This document shows positions 36,522-47,162 of a DNA stretch of 64,000 nucleotides, one piece after another. Source of the DNA: Ruminococcus sp. AF41-9 (lineage in GTDB: Bacteria; Bacillota; Clostridia; Lachnospirales; Lachnospiraceae); assembly GCF_003477525.1 (NCBI RefSeq), contig NZ_QUDO01000002.1, positions 1 to 64,000 on the forward strand. The letters are read 5' to 3'. Position 1 is the stretch's first letter, and each line of letters opens with the position of its first letter. The notes beneath the pieces are model-generated. The model did not search any database. It saw only the letters and a list, made by a program, of their open reading frames with translations, and was not told where the DNA came from. The position numbers were made by a program, and so were the translations under genes.

Positions 36522-37031
36522 TTAAGCCAGAATCTCATCAACAGATTTTCCGCGAAGTCTAGCAACTTCTTCCGGAGTTTTTAACTGTCTTAAGCCTTCG
36601 ATTGTTGCAAGAACAACGTTCTGTTTGTTTCTGGATCCCATACATTTTGTACGGATGTTTTTGATACCAGCTAACTCGATTACCGCACGGGCAGGACCGC
36701 CGGCGATAACACCAGTACCTTCTGGAGCTCTCTTCAGAAGCATTTCAGCGCTTCCGTATTTTCCAACGAAGTCATGTGTGATAGATTTGTTTTCGTCTCT
36801 TGCTACTGTTACTAATTTCTTCATAGCATCCTCTTTTCCTTTGCGGATTGCTTCAGGAATTTCGGCTGCTTTACCTAAACCTGCACCAACGTGTCCGTTG
36901 CCGTCACCTACAACAACTAAAGCTGTGAAACGGAAGTTACGACCACCTTTAACAACCTTGGTAACACGCTTGATTGATACTACTTTATCTTCTAATTCTA
37001 ACTGACTAGCATCAATAAGATTACGTTTCAT
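36522..37031 (-). CDS. rpsE: Ribosomal protein S5
   Basis: A 169-residue S5 with a double-stranded RNA-binding-like N-terminal domain ([28 protein letters not shown]) and a C-terminal domain ending SVDEILA. It takes part in mRNA unwinding and decoding accuracy. Residues where spectinomycin resistance arises lie in the VKGGRNF loop, which is wild type here. Confidence 0.97.
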   Translation of the reverse strand: MKRNLIDASQLELEDKVVSIKRVTKVVKGGRNFRFTALVVVGDGNGHVGAGLGKAAEIPEAIRKGKEDAMKKLVTVARDENKSITHDFVGKYGSAEMLLKRAPEGTGVIAGGPARAVIELAGIKNIRTKCMGSRNKQNVVLATIEGLRQLKTPEEVARLRGKSVDEILA

Positions 37032-37049
37032 GTGTTTCGCTCCTCCTTA

Positions 37050-37418
37050 TTAGAATTTCAGCCCAGCTTCTCTTGCTGCGTCTGCCAGTGCTTTAACTTT
37101 ACCGTGGTAGATATAGCCTCCTCTGTCGAAAACAACGCTTTCGATACCAGCTTCAACAGCTTTCTTACCAATAACGGTTCCTAAATGTGCAGCTGCTGCT
37201 ACATCATCAGTGTTCTCTAACTCAGCTCTTACTTCTTTCTGAAGAGTAGAAGCAGATACTAAAGTCTTTCCTACAGTGTCATCAATGATCTGAGCATACA
37301 TATGCTTGTTGGAACGAAATACTGCTAAACGAGGTGTTGTTGCAGTTCCGTTTAAATGATGACGTAATCTTCTATGCTTATTCTCACGAATTTTCGCTCT
37401 AGATGCCTTATTTACCAT
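37050..37418 (-). CDS. rplR: Ribosomal protein L18
   Basis: A 122-residue L18 that binds 5S rRNA in the central protuberance. The basic N terminus [41 protein letters not shown] and the C-terminal [26 protein letters not shown] are intact. It is spaced 17 bases from rplF and 18 from rpsE. Confidence 0.97.
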   Translation of the reverse strand: MVNKASRAKIRENKHRRLRHHLNGTATTPRLAVFRSNKHMYAQIIDDTVGKTLVSASTLQKEVRAELENTDDVAAAAHLGTVIGKKAVEAGIESVVFDRGGYIYHGKVKALADAAREAGLKF

Positions 37419-37435
37419 TTTCTCACCCTCCTAAA

Positions 37436-37975
37436 TTATTTCTTACCAGTCTTACCAACTTTACGTCTGATAACTTCATCAACATATTTGATACCTTTAC
37501 CTTTGTATGGCTCAGGTCTTCTCTTGTCTCTGATCTCAGCTGCAAACTGGCCGACTTTTTCTTTGCTGATACCGGATACGATAATCTTGTTACCATCAAC
37601 TTTGGTTTCGATTCCGTCTGGATCTTCCATTTCTACCGGATGAGAGTAACCAAGGCTAAGTGTGAGCTTCTTGCCCTGTTTTGCTGCTTTATAACCTACA
37701 CCGTTAACTTCAAGCTCTTTTGTATAGCCTTCGCTAACACCAACAACCATGTTGTGGATTAAGCTTCTTGTTAAACCGTGAAGAGATTTCATTTTCTTTA
37801 AGTCGTTTGGTCTGGATACTACTACATGACCATCTTCAACTTTGATTTCCATTTCTGTAGGAAGTGCTCTTTCGAGTGTTCCTTTTGGTCCTTTTACAGT
37901 TACTACGTTGCCTTCAGCGACAGTTACTTCTACGCCTGCAGGAATAGCAACCGGAAGTCTACCAATTCGTGACAT
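37436..37975 (-). CDS. rplF: Ribosomal protein L6
   Basis: A 179-residue L6 made of two related alpha/beta domains. The start [17 protein letters not shown] and the signature [19 protein letters not shown] near the C terminus are typical. It lies near the factor-binding region of the 50S subunit. AAGGAGGAC precedes the ATG, and it follows rpsH by about 100 bases. Confidence 0.97.
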   Translation of the reverse strand: MSRIGRLPVAIPAGVEVTVAEGNVVTVKGPKGTLERALPTEMEIKVEDGHVVVSRPNDLKKMKSLHGLTRSLIHNMVVGVSEGYTKELEVNGVGYKAAKQGKKLTLSLGYSHPVEMEDPDGIETKVDGNKIIVSGISKEKVGQFAAEIRDKRRPEPYKGKGIKYVDEVIRRKVGKTGKK

Positions 37976-38076
37976 ATGTTTGTCCTCCTTACTTAGATTA
38001 TCGGAGAGGATGTTACATCCTCTCTGTTTTCAGTTATTCTCTATAAAAAATCTTGGTTCAAATTACCAAACGAATG

Positions 38077-38463
38077 CTAATACTTCGCCGCCAACCTGAA
38101 GTTACGGGCTTCTTTGTCAGTAATAACACCTTTGTTTGTAGAAAGAATTGCGATTCCAAGTCCGCCAAGAACTTTTGGAAGCTCATCCTTGCCTGCGTAG
38201 ATACGAAGACCAGGTTTGGAAATTCTCTTTAAACCAGTGATGATTTTTTCGTTCTTATCTTCACCATATTTCAGTGTGATATGAAGAGTTTTAACAACTC
38301 CATCTTCAACTAAGTCATATTTTGCAATATATCCTTCATCTACAAGGATGTTAGCAATTGCAATTTTCATTTTGGATGCCGGAACATCTACTGTGTCGTG
38401 TTTAGCAGTGTTTGCGTTACGGATTCTTGTAAGCATATCTGCGATTGGATCGCTCATTGTCAT
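38077..38463 (-). CDS. rpsH: Ribosomal protein S8
   Basis: A 128-residue S8 ([25 protein letters not shown]), a primary binder of 16S helix 21 that represses the spc operon in E. coli. The ATG at 38463 has AGGAGG eight bases upstream; the next ATG, two codons later, is less well spaced. The C terminus [17 protein letters not shown] is slightly different from the common GGEVLCYVW ending, which is normal in many Firmicutes relatives only in part. Confidence 0.95.
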   Translation of the reverse strand: MTMSDPIADMLTRIRNANTAKHDTVDVPASKMKIAIANILVDEGYIAKYDLVEDGVVKTLHITLKYGEDKNEKIITGLKRISKPGLRIYAGKDELPKVLGGLGIAILSTNKGVITDKEARNFRLAAKY

Positions 38464-38609
38464 GTTAGTTTCCTCCTATAATTCAGACTTTACATGTGCA
38501 TTTATTATTAATTTACATTGTTACCTGTTTGGTTTTAAATCTCGTTTGGTCATAACCGCTCTGAAATGTTCAGGCGGTGCTTTATTGTAATTGTGTCAAG
38601 AACTGCTTC

Positions 38610-38795
38610 CTACCAGGATGCTTTCTTAACGCCCGGGATCTGTCCTTTGTAAGCTAACTCACGGAAGCAGATTCTGCAGATTCCGTATTTTCTTAAAACA
38701 GAATGTGGACGTCCACAAATGTTGCAGCGTGTATATTCTCTTGTGGAGAATTTCTGTTTACGCTGCTGTTTGATTTTCATTGCTGTTTTAGCCAT
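38610..38795 (-). CDS. rpsZ: Ribosomal protein S14, zinc-binding type Z
   Basis: A 61-residue S14 of the short zinc form. CNICGRPH and CRICFREL supply four cysteines for one zinc ion, and the end [11 protein letters not shown] is standard. It is located between rplE and rpsH as usual. AGGAGGAACGATTC lies before the ATG. Confidence 0.97.
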   Translation of the reverse strand: MAKTAMKIKQQRKQKFSTREYTRCNICGRPHSVLRKYGICRICFRELAYKGQIPGVKKASW

Positions 38796-38810
38796 GAATC
38801 GTTCCTCCTA

Positions 38811-39350
38811 TTACTTTGCAAACGGCATATTGAATAATGTCAGTAATTCACGAGCTTCTTCATCAGTCTTAGCTGTAGTAACGAAGATGATGTCCATACC
38901 TCTTACTTTGTCAACTTTATCATATTCAACTTCCGGGAAGATGAGCTGCTCTTTGATACCCAGAGCATAGTTTCCACGGCCATCGAATGCGTTCGGGTTA
39001 ACACCACGGAAGTCACGTACACGAGGAAGTGCAAGGTTGATCAGACGATCAGCGAACTCATACATTTTTTCTCCTCTTAATGTAACTTTACAACCGATCG
39101 GCATACCCTCTCTGATTTTGAAGTTAGCGACAGATTTTTTAGCTTTAGTAGCGATTGCTTTCTGTCCTGTGATAAGTTCCATATCTGCGATTGCAGCATC
39201 CAGAAGCTTAGCGTTTTCTTTGGCTTCACCAACACCCATATTGATTACGATCTTGTCGAGTTTTGGCACTTCCATAACATTTTTGTATCCAAATTTTTTG
39301 GTCATGGCATCCATGATCTCATTTTTGTACATTTCTTTTAATCTACTCAC
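38811..39350 (-). CDS. rplE: Ribosomal protein L5
   Basis: A 179-residue L5 of the central protuberance that binds 5S rRNA and the P-site tRNA elbow. The signature [21 protein letters not shown] and [20 protein letters not shown] are visible, and it ends NMPFAK. It is 21 bases after rplX and 15 before rpsZ. Confidence 0.97.
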   Translation of the reverse strand: MSRLKEMYKNEIMDAMTKKFGYKNVMEVPKLDKIVINMGVGEAKENAKLLDAAIADMELITGQKAIATKAKKSVANFKIREGMPIGCKVTLRGEKMYEFADRLINLALPRVRDFRGVNPNAFDGRGNYALGIKEQLIFPEVEYDKVDKVRGMDIIFVTTAKTDEEARELLTLFNMPFAK

Positions 39351-39371
39351 TTGTCATGCCTCCTCTCTTAA

Positions 39372-39683
39372 TTAATCGATAACCTTACCGGTCTTTTTAG
39401 CAACACGGACTTTTTTGTCTCCGTCCATCTGGAATCCTACTCTTGTAGCCTGTCCATCAACAACGAGCATTACATTGGAGATGTGCAGTGGAGCTTCTTT
39501 TGTGATGATTCCGCCCTGCTGATTTGCAGCAGATGGTTTGCTGTGTTTTGTAACCTTGTTGATATTCTCAACAACAACGGTATTGTCTTTTGCGTTTACT
39601 GCAAGGACTTTACCCTCTTTGCCATTATCTTTACCAGCGATAACTTTTACAGTATCACCTTTTTTAATTTTCATAGCTGACAT
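39372..39683 (-). CDS. rplX: Ribosomal protein L24
   Basis: A 103-residue L24 with a KOW motif ([26 protein letters not shown]), an assembly initiator near the exit tunnel. The ATG at 39683 (MSAMKIKK) is preferred over the later ATG because GGAGG lies seven bases before it. It ends [10 protein letters not shown] and sits between rplN and rplE. Confidence 0.97.
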   Translation of the reverse strand: MSAMKIKKGDTVKVIAGKDNGKEGKVLAVNAKDNTVVVENINKVTKHSKPSAANQQGGIITKEAPLHISNVMLVVDGQATRVGFQMDGDKKVRVAKKTGKVID

Positions 39684-39694
39684 TAGGCACCCTC

Positions 39695-40063
39695 CTATAA
39701 TACTTCCGGAGCTAAGGAAACGATCTTCATGAATTTCTTTTCACGAAGTTCTCTGGCAACTGGTCCAAAGATACGTGTTCCTCTCGGAGTTAAGTCGTCT
39801 TTAATGATTACGGCAGCATTTTCATCGAAGCGGATATAAGATCCGTCTTTACGACGAGCGCCTTTTTTAGTTCTAACTACAACAGCTTTTACAACGTCAC
39901 CTTTTTTAACAACGCCGCCTGGTGTTGCATCTTTGACAGTAGCAACGATTGTATCACCAATATTTGCATATCTTCTTGTAGAGCCGCCCATAACACGAAT
40001 ACAAAGGATTTCTTTTGCACCAGTGTTGTCGGCAACTTTCAGTCTAGTTTCCTGCTGGATCAT
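39695..40063 (-). CDS. rplN: Ribosomal protein L14
   Basis: A 122-residue L14 ([28 protein letters not shown]...) with the conserved end [12 protein letters not shown]. It forms inter-subunit bridges with 16S rRNA and is also the docking site for the silencing factor RsfS. AAGGAGGAGACC precedes the ATG, and it starts 14 bases after rpsQ. Confidence 0.97.
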   Translation of the reverse strand: MIQQETRLKVADNTGAKEILCIRVMGGSTRRYANIGDTIVATVKDATPGGVVKKGDVVKAVVVRTKKGARRKDGSYIRFDENAAVIIKDDLTPRGTRIFGPVARELREKKFMKIVSLAPEVL

Positions 40064-40076
40064 ACTGGTCTCCTCC

Positions 40077-40331
40077 TTATTTAACTTTCTCTACGATTTC
40101 AACCAGTCTCCATCTTTTATCTTTGGATAACGGTCTGGTTTCCATAACTTTTACGGTATCACCGATATTGCACTCATTATTTTCGTCATGAGCTTTTAAT
40201 TTATATGTTCTCTTCACGATTTTTTTGTAAAGAGGATGTTTTACATGGTCTTCAATAGCAACTACAATGGTTTTGTCCATCTTATTGCTGACAACCTTAC
40301 CCACGCGGGTTTTTCTCAGATTTCTTTCCAC
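40077..40331 (-). CDS. rpsQ: Ribosomal protein S17
   Basis: An 84-residue OB-fold S17 ([37 protein letters not shown]) ending [12 protein letters not shown]. It is a primary 16S-binding protein of the 30S body. The gene is 16 bases after rpmC with AGGAGG before its ATG, the standard S10-operon position. Confidence 0.97.
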   Translation of the reverse strand: MERNLRKTRVGKVVSNKMDKTIVVAIEDHVKHPLYKKIVKRTYKLKAHDENNECNIGDTVKVMETRPLSKDKRWRLVEIVEKVK

Positions 40332-40346
40332 GATAGTTTCCTCCTA

Positions 40347-40556
40347 TTATTTGGAAGCGTTAGCCTGCTCAGTAATTACTGTCTGGATTCTTGCAATGTT
40401 CTTGCGAACCTCTTTGATGCGGCTTGTATTTTCTAATTGATTAGTTGCATTCTGAAATCTCAGATTGAAAAGTTCTTTTTTAGCAGCTACTAATTCTTCA
40501 TTTAATTCTGCAGCTGATTTTGCCTTTAAATCTTCCACGAATTTATTAATTTTCAC
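40347..40556 (-). CDS. rpmC: Ribosomal protein L29
   Basis: A 69-residue helical-hairpin L29 ([40 protein letters not shown]), part of the exit-tunnel rim where SRP and trigger factor dock. The GTG at 40556 gives the conserved start and is spaced eight bases from AAGGCGG; an upstream GTG at 40565 touches that site. The start overlaps the end of rplP by 11 bases, suggesting coupled translation. Confidence 0.93.
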   Translation of the reverse strand: MKINKFVEDLKAKSAAELNEELVAAKKELFNLRFQNATNQLENTSRIKEVRKNIARIQTVITEQANASK

Positions 40557-40983
40557 TGTTATCACCGCCTTCTAAGTCTGCACGAGAAACAATTTTGCAT
40601 TTACATGGTAACTTGTGCATTGCAAGACGTAATGCTTCACGAGCGATTTCTTCTGAAACGCCTGCGATTTCGAACATTACACGTCCTGGCTTAACAACTG
40701 CTACCCAGTATTCAAGGGCACCTTTTCCGGAACCCATTCGTGTTTCTGCTGGTTTCGCTGTTACTGGTTTATCTGGGAAAATCTTGATCCAAACCTGACC
40801 ACCACGTTTGATATAACGAGTCATAGCAACACGGGCTGCTTCGATCTGATTGGAACGGATCCAACACGGTTCGGTTGCAACAAGTCCGAATTCACCATAA
40901 TTGATCTTATTGCCTCTGAGGGCTTTTCCTCTCATGGAGCCACGGAATTGTTTACGACGTTTTACTCTTTTTGGCATTAACAT
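40546..40983 (-). CDS. rplP: Ribosomal protein L16
   Basis: A 145-residue L16 near the A site and peptidyl-transferase centre: [23 protein letters not shown], then [33 protein letters not shown]. The ATG at 40983 overlaps the rpsC stop by one base (TAATG) and has GGGAG nine bases upstream; the following in-frame ATG at 40977 is less well spaced. Confidence 0.97.
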   Translation of the reverse strand: MLMPKRVKRRKQFRGSMRGKALRGNKINYGEFGLVATEPCWIRSNQIEAARVAMTRYIKRGGQVWIKIFPDKPVTAKPAETRMGSGKGALEYWVAVVKPGRVMFEIAGVSEEIAREALRLAMHKLPCKCKIVSRADLEGGDNSEN

Positions 40984-41639
40984 TATTTATCGCTCCCTTC
41001 CTTAGTTCCTTTTGTTGGAAGTACTTCGCCATTGTAGACCCAAGCTTTTACGCCAACTTTGCCGTATGTTGTGTCTGCTTCTGCGAATCCATAGTCAATA
41101 TCTGCACGAAGTGTCTGAAGCGGGATAGTTCCTTCGCTGTAGAACTCTGTACGAGCCATATCAGCACCGCCAAGACGTCCGGATACGGATGTTTTGATAC
41201 CCTGAGCTCCGGCCTTCATTGTTCTCTGCATTGTAGATTTCATTGCACGTCTGAAAGAGATACGGTTCTCAAGCTGTAAAGCGATATTCTCTGCTACTAA
41301 CTGAGCATCTCTGTCTGGTCTCTTTACTTCTTTGATATCTACGATAAGTTTTTTGTCTGTGAATTTCTTTAATTCAGCTTTAACTTTTTCGATCTCAGCT
41401 CCGCCTTTACCGATTACGATACCAGGTTTTGCTGTGTAGATGATGATCTTAACTCTGTCAGATGCTCTTTCGATTTCGATCTTGGAAACACCTGCGCTGT
41501 ATAATTTCTTTTTAAGGAATGTTCTGATGTTGTAGTCTTCTACCAGGTAATCAGCGAAGTCTGCATCAGCATACCATCTTGAATCCCAATCCTTGATAAC
41601 ACCGACTCTAAGGCCATGTGGATTAACTTTCTGTCCCAT
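40983..41639 (-). CDS. rpsC: Ribosomal protein S3
   Basis: A 218-residue S3 with an N-terminal KH domain ([33 protein letters not shown], carrying the GxxG loop) and the C-terminal S3 domain ([22 protein letters not shown]). It lines the mRNA entry tunnel and takes part in mRNA unwinding. It is 12 bases after rplV and joins directly to rplP. Confidence 0.97.
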   Translation of the reverse strand: MGQKVNPHGLRVGVIKDWDSRWYADADFADYLVEDYNIRTFLKKKLYSAGVSKIEIERASDRVKIIIYTAKPGIVIGKGGAEIEKVKAELKKFTDKKLIVDIKEVKRPDRDAQLVAENIALQLENRISFRRAMKSTMQRTMKAGAQGIKTSVSGRLGGADMARTEFYSEGTIPLQTLRADIDYGFAEADTTYGKVGVKAWVYNGEVLPTKGTKEGSDK

Positions 41640-41650
41640 GCTTTTCCTCC

Positions 41651-42040
41651 TTATTTCTCATCCAGCACGATAGTGATATGGCTTGTTCTCTTTTCGATTC
41701 TGTAAGCTCTACCCTGTGCTCTCGGCTGAATTCTCTTCATTGTAGGTCCTTTATCTGCATAGCAGGCTGCAACGTAGAGGTTGTCTGCATTCATTCCATT
41801 GTTGTTTTCAGCATTTGCAATTGCTGACTCAAGAAGTTTCTTGATTACGCTGGAAGCGTATCTTGGGTTGTATGTTAAGATACCAAGTGCTGTCTGCACA
41901 TCTTTACCGCGGATTACATCTAACACGTAGCAGGCTTTCTGAACAGAAATTCTTGCATAAGATAATTTTGCAGACGGTCTTGTCTCTCTATTACTCTCAT
42001 TTCTGGCTCTTTTTATCTGGCTTCTATGTCCCTTTGCCAT
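41651..42040 (-). CDS. rplV: Ribosomal protein L22
   Basis: A 129-residue L22. The globular part ([27 protein letters not shown]) is joined to the long beta-hairpin that reaches the tunnel constriction ([30 protein letters not shown]). Macrolide-resistance changes map to that hairpin; none is evident. Start [26 protein letters not shown] carries a short basic extension common in Clostridia. Confidence 0.97.
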   Translation of the reverse strand: MAKGHRSQIKRARNESNRETRPSAKLSYARISVQKACYVLDVIRGKDVQTALGILTYNPRYASSVIKKLLESAIANAENNNGMNADNLYVAACYADKGPTMKRIQPRAQGRAYRIEKRTSHITIVLDEK

Positions 42041-42128
42041 TTTAAAGTGCCTCCTTTCCTTTTTCTCTCAATATCAGGTTAACCTGTCCGCTGTCTCATG
42101 GGCAGCAGACAGAATATAAAGTCAAATA

Positions 42129-42410
42129 CTAGCGAACGCCGGATTTCTTTTCGTCTTTTCCGTGTCCTCTGTAAGTTCTGGTTGCAACGAACTCACCGAG
42201 TTTGTGGCCAACCATATCTTCTGTTACATATACCGGCACGTGTTTTCTTCCGTCATGGACAGCAATTGTGTGTCCTACGAAGGACGGGAAGATTGTAGAA
42301 CGGCGTGACCAGGTTTTGATAACGGATTTGTCATTTGCAGCGTTTAATGCGTCTACTTTTTTAAGTAAGCTAGCATCTGCAAAAGGTCCTTTTTTCAGTG
42401 AACGAGACAT
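42129..42410 (-). CDS. rpsS: Ribosomal protein S19
   Basis: A 93-residue S19 of the 30S head: [22 protein letters not shown], then [37 protein letters not shown]. It contacts the A-site finger of 23S rRNA. It lies 15 bases after rplB and about 90 bases before rplV, an ordinary S10-operon position. Confidence 0.97.
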   Translation of the reverse strand: MSRSLKKGPFADASLLKKVDALNAANDKSVIKTWSRRSTIFPSFVGHTIAVHDGRKHVPVYVTEDMVGHKLGEFVATRTYRGHGKDEKKSGVR

Positions 42411-42425
42411 GCTTAATCCTCCTTA

Positions 42426-43271
42426 TTATTTCGTTAAAGCTTTTCCATCGCGTCTTCTTACGATGAGTTTGTTGGACGGTTTGTTTTTCTTTCTTGTCTT
42501 CAGACCAAGAGCAGGTTTTCCCCATGGAGTGCATGGACCTGGACGACCGATACCGGTCTTTCCTTCACCACCACCGTGTGGATGGTCATTCGGGTTCATT
42601 ACGGAACCACGAACAGTAGGTCTGATACCCATGTTACGTTTACGTCCGGCTTTACCGATGTTAATCAGGTTGTGATCTCCGTTTCCGACAACGCCAACAG
42701 ATGCGCGGCATACGATCGGAACCATTCTCATTTCACCAGATGGCAGACGCAGTGTTGCGTATTTGCCTTCTTTAGCCATTAACTGAGCGCCGTTTCCAGC
42801 AGAACGAACCATCTGTCCGCCCTTTCCAGGATGAAGCTCAATGTTGTGTACCATTGTACCAACCGGGATAAGCTCTAATGGTAAGCAGTTACCTACACGA
42901 ACTTCTGCTTCAGGTCCGTTCATAACTTTCTGACCAACTTTTAAGCCTTCCGGAGCAAGGATATATGCTTTCTCGCCATCTGCATAGCAGATAAGAGCGA
43001 TGTTTGCTGTTCTGTTTGGATCATACTCGATGGATAATACTGTTGCAGCAACTCCATCTTTTCTTCTCTTGAAGTCGATGATTCTGTATTTTCTTCTGCT
43101 TCCGCCTCCGCGGTGTCTAACTGTGATTTTACCCTGGTTGTTACGTCCAGCGTTTTTCTTTAAAGACACGGTAAGAGATTTCTCTGGTGTAGATTTTGTG
43201 ATCTCTGAGAAATCGGAACCAGTCATATGTCTTCTAGACGGTGTATATGGGTTATAACTTTTGATTCCCAT
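42426..43271 (-). CDS. rplB: Ribosomal protein L2
   Basis: A 281-residue L2, the largest conserved 50S protein near the peptidyl-transferase centre. The RNA-binding domain ([21 protein letters not shown]) and the C-terminal loop [20 protein letters not shown] with its catalytically close His are present. The ATG at 43271 has AAAGGAGAAC upstream and gives the conserved [13 protein letters not shown]; the longer frame to 43322 is rejected. Confidence 0.97.
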   Translation of the reverse strand: MGIKSYNPYTPSRRHMTGSDFSEITKSTPEKSLTVSLKKNAGRNNQGKITVRHRGGGSRRKYRIIDFKRRKDGVAATVLSIEYDPNRTANIALICYADGEKAYILAPEGLKVGQKVMNGPEAEVRVGNCLPLELIPVGTMVHNIELHPGKGGQMVRSAGNGAQLMAKEGKYATLRLPSGEMRMVPIVCRASVGVVGNGDHNLINIGKAGRKRNMGIRPTVRGSVMNPNDHPHGGGEGKTGIGRPGPCTPWGKPALGLKTRKKNKPSNKLIVRRRDGKALTK

Positions 43272-43352
43272 TTTTGTTCTCCTTTCGAATTTGTTCTCGT
43301 GCTTTCGTGCACATATTCGCAATAACCTGCGTTATCACTCGCTATCTGTTAA

Positions 43353-43652
43353 TTAAAGTCCTTCGAAGATTTCGATATCTTTGCTGTCTTCTGTCAGAGC
43401 TACGATAGCTTTTTTGGTTTTAGCAGTTGTTCCAACTGTCATACCACGGCGTTTTTTCTTTCCATCCATGTTCATGGTGTTAACGCTCTTTACTTTTGTT
43501 CCTTCGAACATTTTCTCTACAGCTTCTTTGATCTGAGATTTATTAGCTTCTGGATGAACTAAGAAAGTGTATTTCTTTTCAGCCATAGCGTTCATAGATT
43601 TTTCTGTAATCACTGGTTTCTTGATTACGTCATAGTACTGAATGTTAGCCAT
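43353..43652 (-). CDS. rplW: Ribosomal protein L23
   Basis: A 99-residue L23 at the exit-tunnel rim, the main anchor for trigger factor and SRP. Conserved parts are [18 protein letters not shown] and [22 protein letters not shown], with the tunnel-reaching loop [16 protein letters not shown]. Its start overlaps the rplD stop by one base. Confidence 0.97.
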   Translation of the reverse strand: MANIQYYDVIKKPVITEKSMNAMAEKKYTFLVHPEANKSQIKEAVEKMFEGTKVKSVNTMNMDGKKKRRGMTVGTTAKTKKAIVALTEDSKDIEIFEGL

Positions 43653-44272
43653 TATGCATATACCTCCTCGATGGATGCTACAGCATCTTTGGTTACAACT
43701 ACGGTGCCATGGTTCATAACATCGTATACGTTAATAGTACTTGGTGTTGCTGTCTGTACATCTGTGATGTTTCTAGCGGAAAGGATTACGTTCTTGTCAT
43801 CTGTTGCTGTGATCACAAGTGCTTTCTCAGCTTTCAGGTTTGTAAGAACTTTCTGCATTTCTTTTGTCTTAACATCTGCAAGTGTAAGAGCATCAACTAC
43901 TACTAATTTATTGTCCTGAACTTTGGAAGTCAGAGCAGATTTTAAAGCAGCTCTTCTTTCTTTTTTGTTCATTTTTACTTCATAATCTCTTGGTACCGGA
44001 GCGAATACAACACCGCCGCCAGTCCACTGTGGTGCACGGATGGAACCCTGTCTAGCATGACCTGTTCCTTTCTGTCTCCACGGTTTTCTTCCGCCGCCGC
44101 TTACTTCAGAACGAGTTTTTGCTTTCTGAGTACCCTGGCGATTATTTGCAAGCTGACGAACAACAGCAAGGTGAACAAGATGCTCATTGACTTCTACGCC
44201 GAATACTGCATCATTCAGGTCCATTGTTCCAACTTCATTGCCTTCCATATTATAAACAGTTACGTTTGCCAT
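43652..44272 (-). CDS. rplD: Ribosomal protein L4
   Basis: A 206-residue L4. The extended loop that reaches the tunnel constriction ([42 protein letters not shown]) and the surface domain are intact. In several bacteria L4 represses the S10 operon by binding the leader; a strongly folded leader is present upstream of rpsJ here (45380-45481). No macrolide-resistance change is evident in the [12 protein letters not shown] segment. Confidence 0.97.
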   Translation of the reverse strand: MANVTVYNMEGNEVGTMDLNDAVFGVEVNEHLVHLAVVRQLANNRQGTQKAKTRSEVSGGGRKPWRQKGTGHARQGSIRAPQWTGGGVVFAPVPRDYEVKMNKKERRAALKSALTSKVQDNKLVVVDALTLADVKTKEMQKVLTNLKAEKALVITATDDKNVILSARNITDVQTATPSTINVYDVMNHGTVVVTKDAVASIEEVYA

Positions 44273-44293
44273 TTGTGTGCTCCTCCTTTCTTA

Positions 44294-44926
44294 TTATAAG
44301 GACTTTACTGTCTCTTTGATAGTAACCAAAGATTTCTTAGGTCCTGGAACAGCACCTTTAACTAACAGTAAGTTATTTTCTTTATCTACGCGTACGATCT
44401 CAAGGTTCTGTACAGTAACCTGAACATTTCCCATATGACCTGGCATGTGTTTTCCTTTGAATACCTTGCTCGGATCGGAACAAGCACCATTTGAACCTGC
44501 ATGACGGTGATATTTGGAACCGTGAGCCATAGGTCCTCTGGACTGACCATGTCTCTTGATCGCACCCTGGAAACCTTTACCTTTGGAAACAGCAGTTGCA
44601 TCAATGTGATCGCCGTCTGCAAAGATATCAGCTTTAATTTCCTGTCCTACTGCATATTCAGCAGCGTTTTCAAATCTGAACTCTTTAACGAATCTCTTTA
44701 CTGCAACGCCAGCTTTGTCAAAGTGTCCTTTTTCCGGTTTGTTAACAAGGCTTTCTCTGATGTCTCCGAATCCAACCTGAACTGCTTCGTATCCATCGTT
44801 CTCTTCTGTCTTAACCTGAGTTACGACACAAGGACCAGCCTGTAAAACTGTTACCGGGATTAACTGGCCGTCTTCATTGAAGATCTGAGTCATTCCGACT
44901 TTAGTAGCTAAAATAGCTTTCTTCAT
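44294..44926 (-). CDS. rplC: Ribosomal protein L3
   Basis: A 210-residue L3, a primary 23S-binding assembly initiator ([36 protein letters not shown]). The long loop that approaches the peptidyl-transferase centre ([33 protein letters not shown]) is present and contains the Gln that PrmB-type enzymes methylate in other bacteria. It is located about 100 bases after rpsJ. Confidence 0.97.
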   Translation of the reverse strand: MKKAILATKVGMTQIFNEDGQLIPVTVLQAGPCVVTQVKTEENDGYEAVQVGFGDIRESLVNKPEKGHFDKAGVAVKRFVKEFRFENAAEYAVGQEIKADIFADGDHIDATAVSKGKGFQGAIKRHGQSRGPMAHGSKYHRHAGSNGACSDPSKVFKGKHMPGHMGNVQVTVQNLEIVRVDKENNLLLVKGAVPGPKKSLVTIKETVKSL

Positions 44927-45024
44927 TCTTTCTTCCTCCTTATAGCGGATTACCGATTACCGGCAATCATATAGTAAATAGCTTAATGCTTATCGCATTA
45001 TCAAACTTGGGTGATGCTGACTAA

Positions 45025-45342
45025 TTATTTAGTCTTCATTTTGATATCAATATGAACACCTGCTGGCATTTCCAGTCTGGACAGTGCATCAACTGTCTTC
45101 TGTGTTGGTGTCAGGATATCGATCAGTCTCTTATGAGTTCTCTGTTCGAACTGTTCTCTGGAATCTTTGTATTTATGAACGGCTCTTAAGATTGTTACAA
45201 CTTCTTTCTTAGTTGGAAGCGGAACCGGTCCACTTACCATTGCTCCGTTCTTTTTAACAGTATCGATGATTTTTGCTGCTGATGCATCTACTAACTGATG
45301 ATCATATGCTTTTAAAGTGATTCTCATTACCTGATTTGCCAT
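45025..45342 (-). CDS. rpsJ: Ribosomal protein S10
   Basis: A 105-residue S10, also known as the antitermination factor Nus[42 protein letters not shown]. The ATG at 45342 has AGGAGG 11 bases upstream; an ATG five codons later would also fit but loses MANQV found in relatives. It is the first gene of the S10-spc transcript, preceded by a strong promoter (45576-45604) and a folded leader. Confidence 0.97.
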   Translation of the reverse strand: MANQVMRITLKAYDHQLVDASAAKIIDTVKKNGAMVSGPVPLPTKKEVVTILRAVHKYKDSREQFEQRTHKRLIDILTPTQKTVDALSRLEMPAGVHIDIKMKTK

Positions 45343-45369
45343 AAAAAAAGTCTCCTCCTATTCGTACTT

Positions 45370-45481
45370 TTCAAGCAGTACGACAAGCGGCGACTGTACA
45401 CATCTCCGTGTGTGTCTTTCGATATTTTACCACACACGCCATCCCTGGATGGTCTTCTGAACTTGTACAGTGACTTGTCGT
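45370..45481 (-). ncRNA. Folded S10-operon leader
   Basis: Two nested long-range helices are perfect complements: ACGACAAG (45380-45387) with CTTGTCGT (45474-45481), and ACTGTACA (45393-45400) with TGTACAGT (45464-45471). They enclose a CCATCC/GGATGG hairpin and a CGTGTGTGG/ACACACACG-type hairpin, so the whole is a multibranch domain ending about 30 bases before the rpsJ ribosome binding site. This is a likely autogenous control leader, probably for L4. Confidence 0.7.
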
Positions 45482-45575
45482 CAGTTTTCAAACTTGACAT
45501 TCGCTCCACGGAAAACCTGCCATCTGTGTGGCAGCAACCTCGCGCTTCATTGCTATCAATGTCACAACAATTGAG

Positions 45576-45604
45576 AGTATACACGACCTCTCAGAAAAAT
45601 GCAA
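45576..45604 (-). promoter_or_regulatory. Promoter of the S10-spc operon
   Basis: On the minus strand TTGCAT (45604-45599) and TATACT (45581-45576) are 17 bp apart, giving a leader of about 225 bases before rpsJ. The rest of the gap up to 45820 holds no gene. Confidence 0.8.
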
Positions 45605-45820
45605 GTGTTTTTTTAATTTTTTTTCATCTTTTTTTGTACTTGATTCTGTACAAATATACAGTCCTATTTTTTCACTCCAAACTTATGTATCTGTCAGGCT
45701 GATTACTGATATTGCAAAAAGAACCTTTTTGTCTGATATATGTTGTCTGGCTATGGTTGTAACTTCGAAGCTTCCTGCATCATTTCCAGCAACAGCGATA
45801 TATCTGCATATCTATACAAC

Positions 45821-45868
45821 ATAAAAGAACGGGTTTCTTCCTATATAAATATAGAAGAAATCCGTTCT
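45821..45868 (-). terminator. Terminator after the SipW-like gene
   Basis: AGAACGG-TTTCTTC (from 45826) pairs with GAAGAAA-CCGTTCT (to 45868), and TTTT follows on the minus strand. It separates this gene from the S10 operon promoter. Confidence 0.75.
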
Positions 45869-45921
45869 ATGCATTTATCACTTCTTATAATAATATTGAT
45901 ACTTTACTTAATACTGATACT

Positions 45922-47046
45922 TTACTCTTCCTCGCCGGATAACGGGTTCTCATCTGCAACGATATCGGAATAATCAAACAGAGTCACCTTTGTAACATCA
46001 TCTTTCACGATATCCGGTGCATCCCCCTGATTCTTAGCTGCCTCAGCGATCTGTGCTGCGGACCAGGAAGGAACTGCCATACGGCGGATCTGCGCTTCTT
46101 CCTCATCCTCTCCACTGACAGGTGTTCTTTCTGATTCCTGCATCATCTGCTTCAGTTTCTCTTTTACCTGCGGGGCAATGATTTCCGTTTTACCTGCGTA
46201 AGTTTCTTTCTCTTCCACAGGAGTCAGAGTCGGCGCTTCCGGTTCATCTGCGGTAGCGGCCGCAATCTCCTTCTTCAGAAGCTCATGCGCTTCGCTGGTA
46301 GCCGTCTGAACTGCTGTCGGCTGTTTTTTCTGCGGACGTGACGGTTCTTTTACTTCCGGTTCCAACTCATCTTCGTAAATCTCATCTACGAATCCACCGG
46401 TCTTTACTTTCTTTCGTTCCTGTTTTTTTCCTTTTTTACGCTGTTTGTCTTCTTTTTTGATCTGTCGTTCTTCTTCTTTGTAACGGCGTTCTCTTTCTTT
46501 TTCTTCTCTCTTAAGTTCTTTCTTACTCTTTACATATCCAGGCTCCGGATCTTCATCCTCATAATCATCCTGAGGCTCTTTCTTGCAAAGTTCTGCTATG
46601 ATATAAAGAATAACAAGGAACAGCACAGCAAGTCCGAGAATGATAAGACCCTCAATGCTCTCTGTCGCAAACAGAAGATATCCCACATATCCGATCGTGA
46701 TCACGACCTTCGGAATATAATCTTTCACTTCTACGGTGATCACTTCTGCGCTCGGATCACTGGAATCCACCACTTTAAAAATGTTGTTCTCCTTATCCGT
46801 CTCTGTGATCATGTAACGATATACTGCAGAATCACCCTGATATAAAATAAAATCACCAACTTTAGCATCTGCAGTCTTAGACGGGATCGCATAAGTAACC
46901 GATCCTATCGGCAGGTTTGTTTCTTTCGTGGAATCGTCCATGATCTCTGTGGTGATTCCAAGGAATGGCGGAACCGCCAGGCCGACGACACACACGATCG
47001 TGCATATCACGATGAAATGCACAATAAACTTTAAAAATTTCGACAT
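45922..47046 (-). CDS. SipW-like membrane protein, probably inactive, with charged cytoplasmic tail
   Basis: A 374-residue protein: membrane span at about 8-28, a 90-residue outside domain that follows the signal-peptidase layout (ETNLPIGSVTYAIPSKTADAKVGDFILYQGDSAVYRYMITETD...KVVDSSDP), a second span (about 130-155), and a long charged tail (Lys/Glu-rich, then acidic). In SipW-type enzymes the nucleophile Ser and the catalytic His occupy the S-M and H-R-I positions; here they read Thr-Lys and Tyr-Arg-Tyr, so proteolysis is unlikely. Function is unknown. It is located between the S10 operon and the rapZ-whiA-HPr group. Confidence 0.65.
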   Translation of the reverse strand: MSKFLKFIVHFIVICTIVCVVGLAVPPFLGITTEIMDDSTKETNLPIGSVTYAIPSKTADAKVGDFILYQGDSAVYRYMITETDKENNIFKVVDSSDPSAEVITVEVKDYIPKVVITIGYVGYLLFATESIEGLIILGLAVLFLVILYIIAELCKKEPQDDYEDEDPEPGYVKSKKELKREEKERERRYKEEERQIKKEDKQRKKGKKQERKKVKTGGFVDEIYEDELEPEVKEPSRPQKKQPTAVQTATSEAHELLKKEIAAATADEPEAPTLTPVEEKETYAGKTEIIAPQVKEKLKQMMQESERTPVSGEDEEEAQIRRMAVPSWSAAQIAEAAKNQGDAPDIVKDDVTKVTLFDYSDIVADENPLSGEEE

Positions 47047-47162
47047 TGGTAACGCTCCTCGTTTCTTTTGGTTTCTTTAATTTCTTTGTTCTTTCTTTTG
47101 ATACCTTCGCTCATTATACCCTGTTTTGGCTTCATGGTCAACTTATAATCTCCCAAATAACG

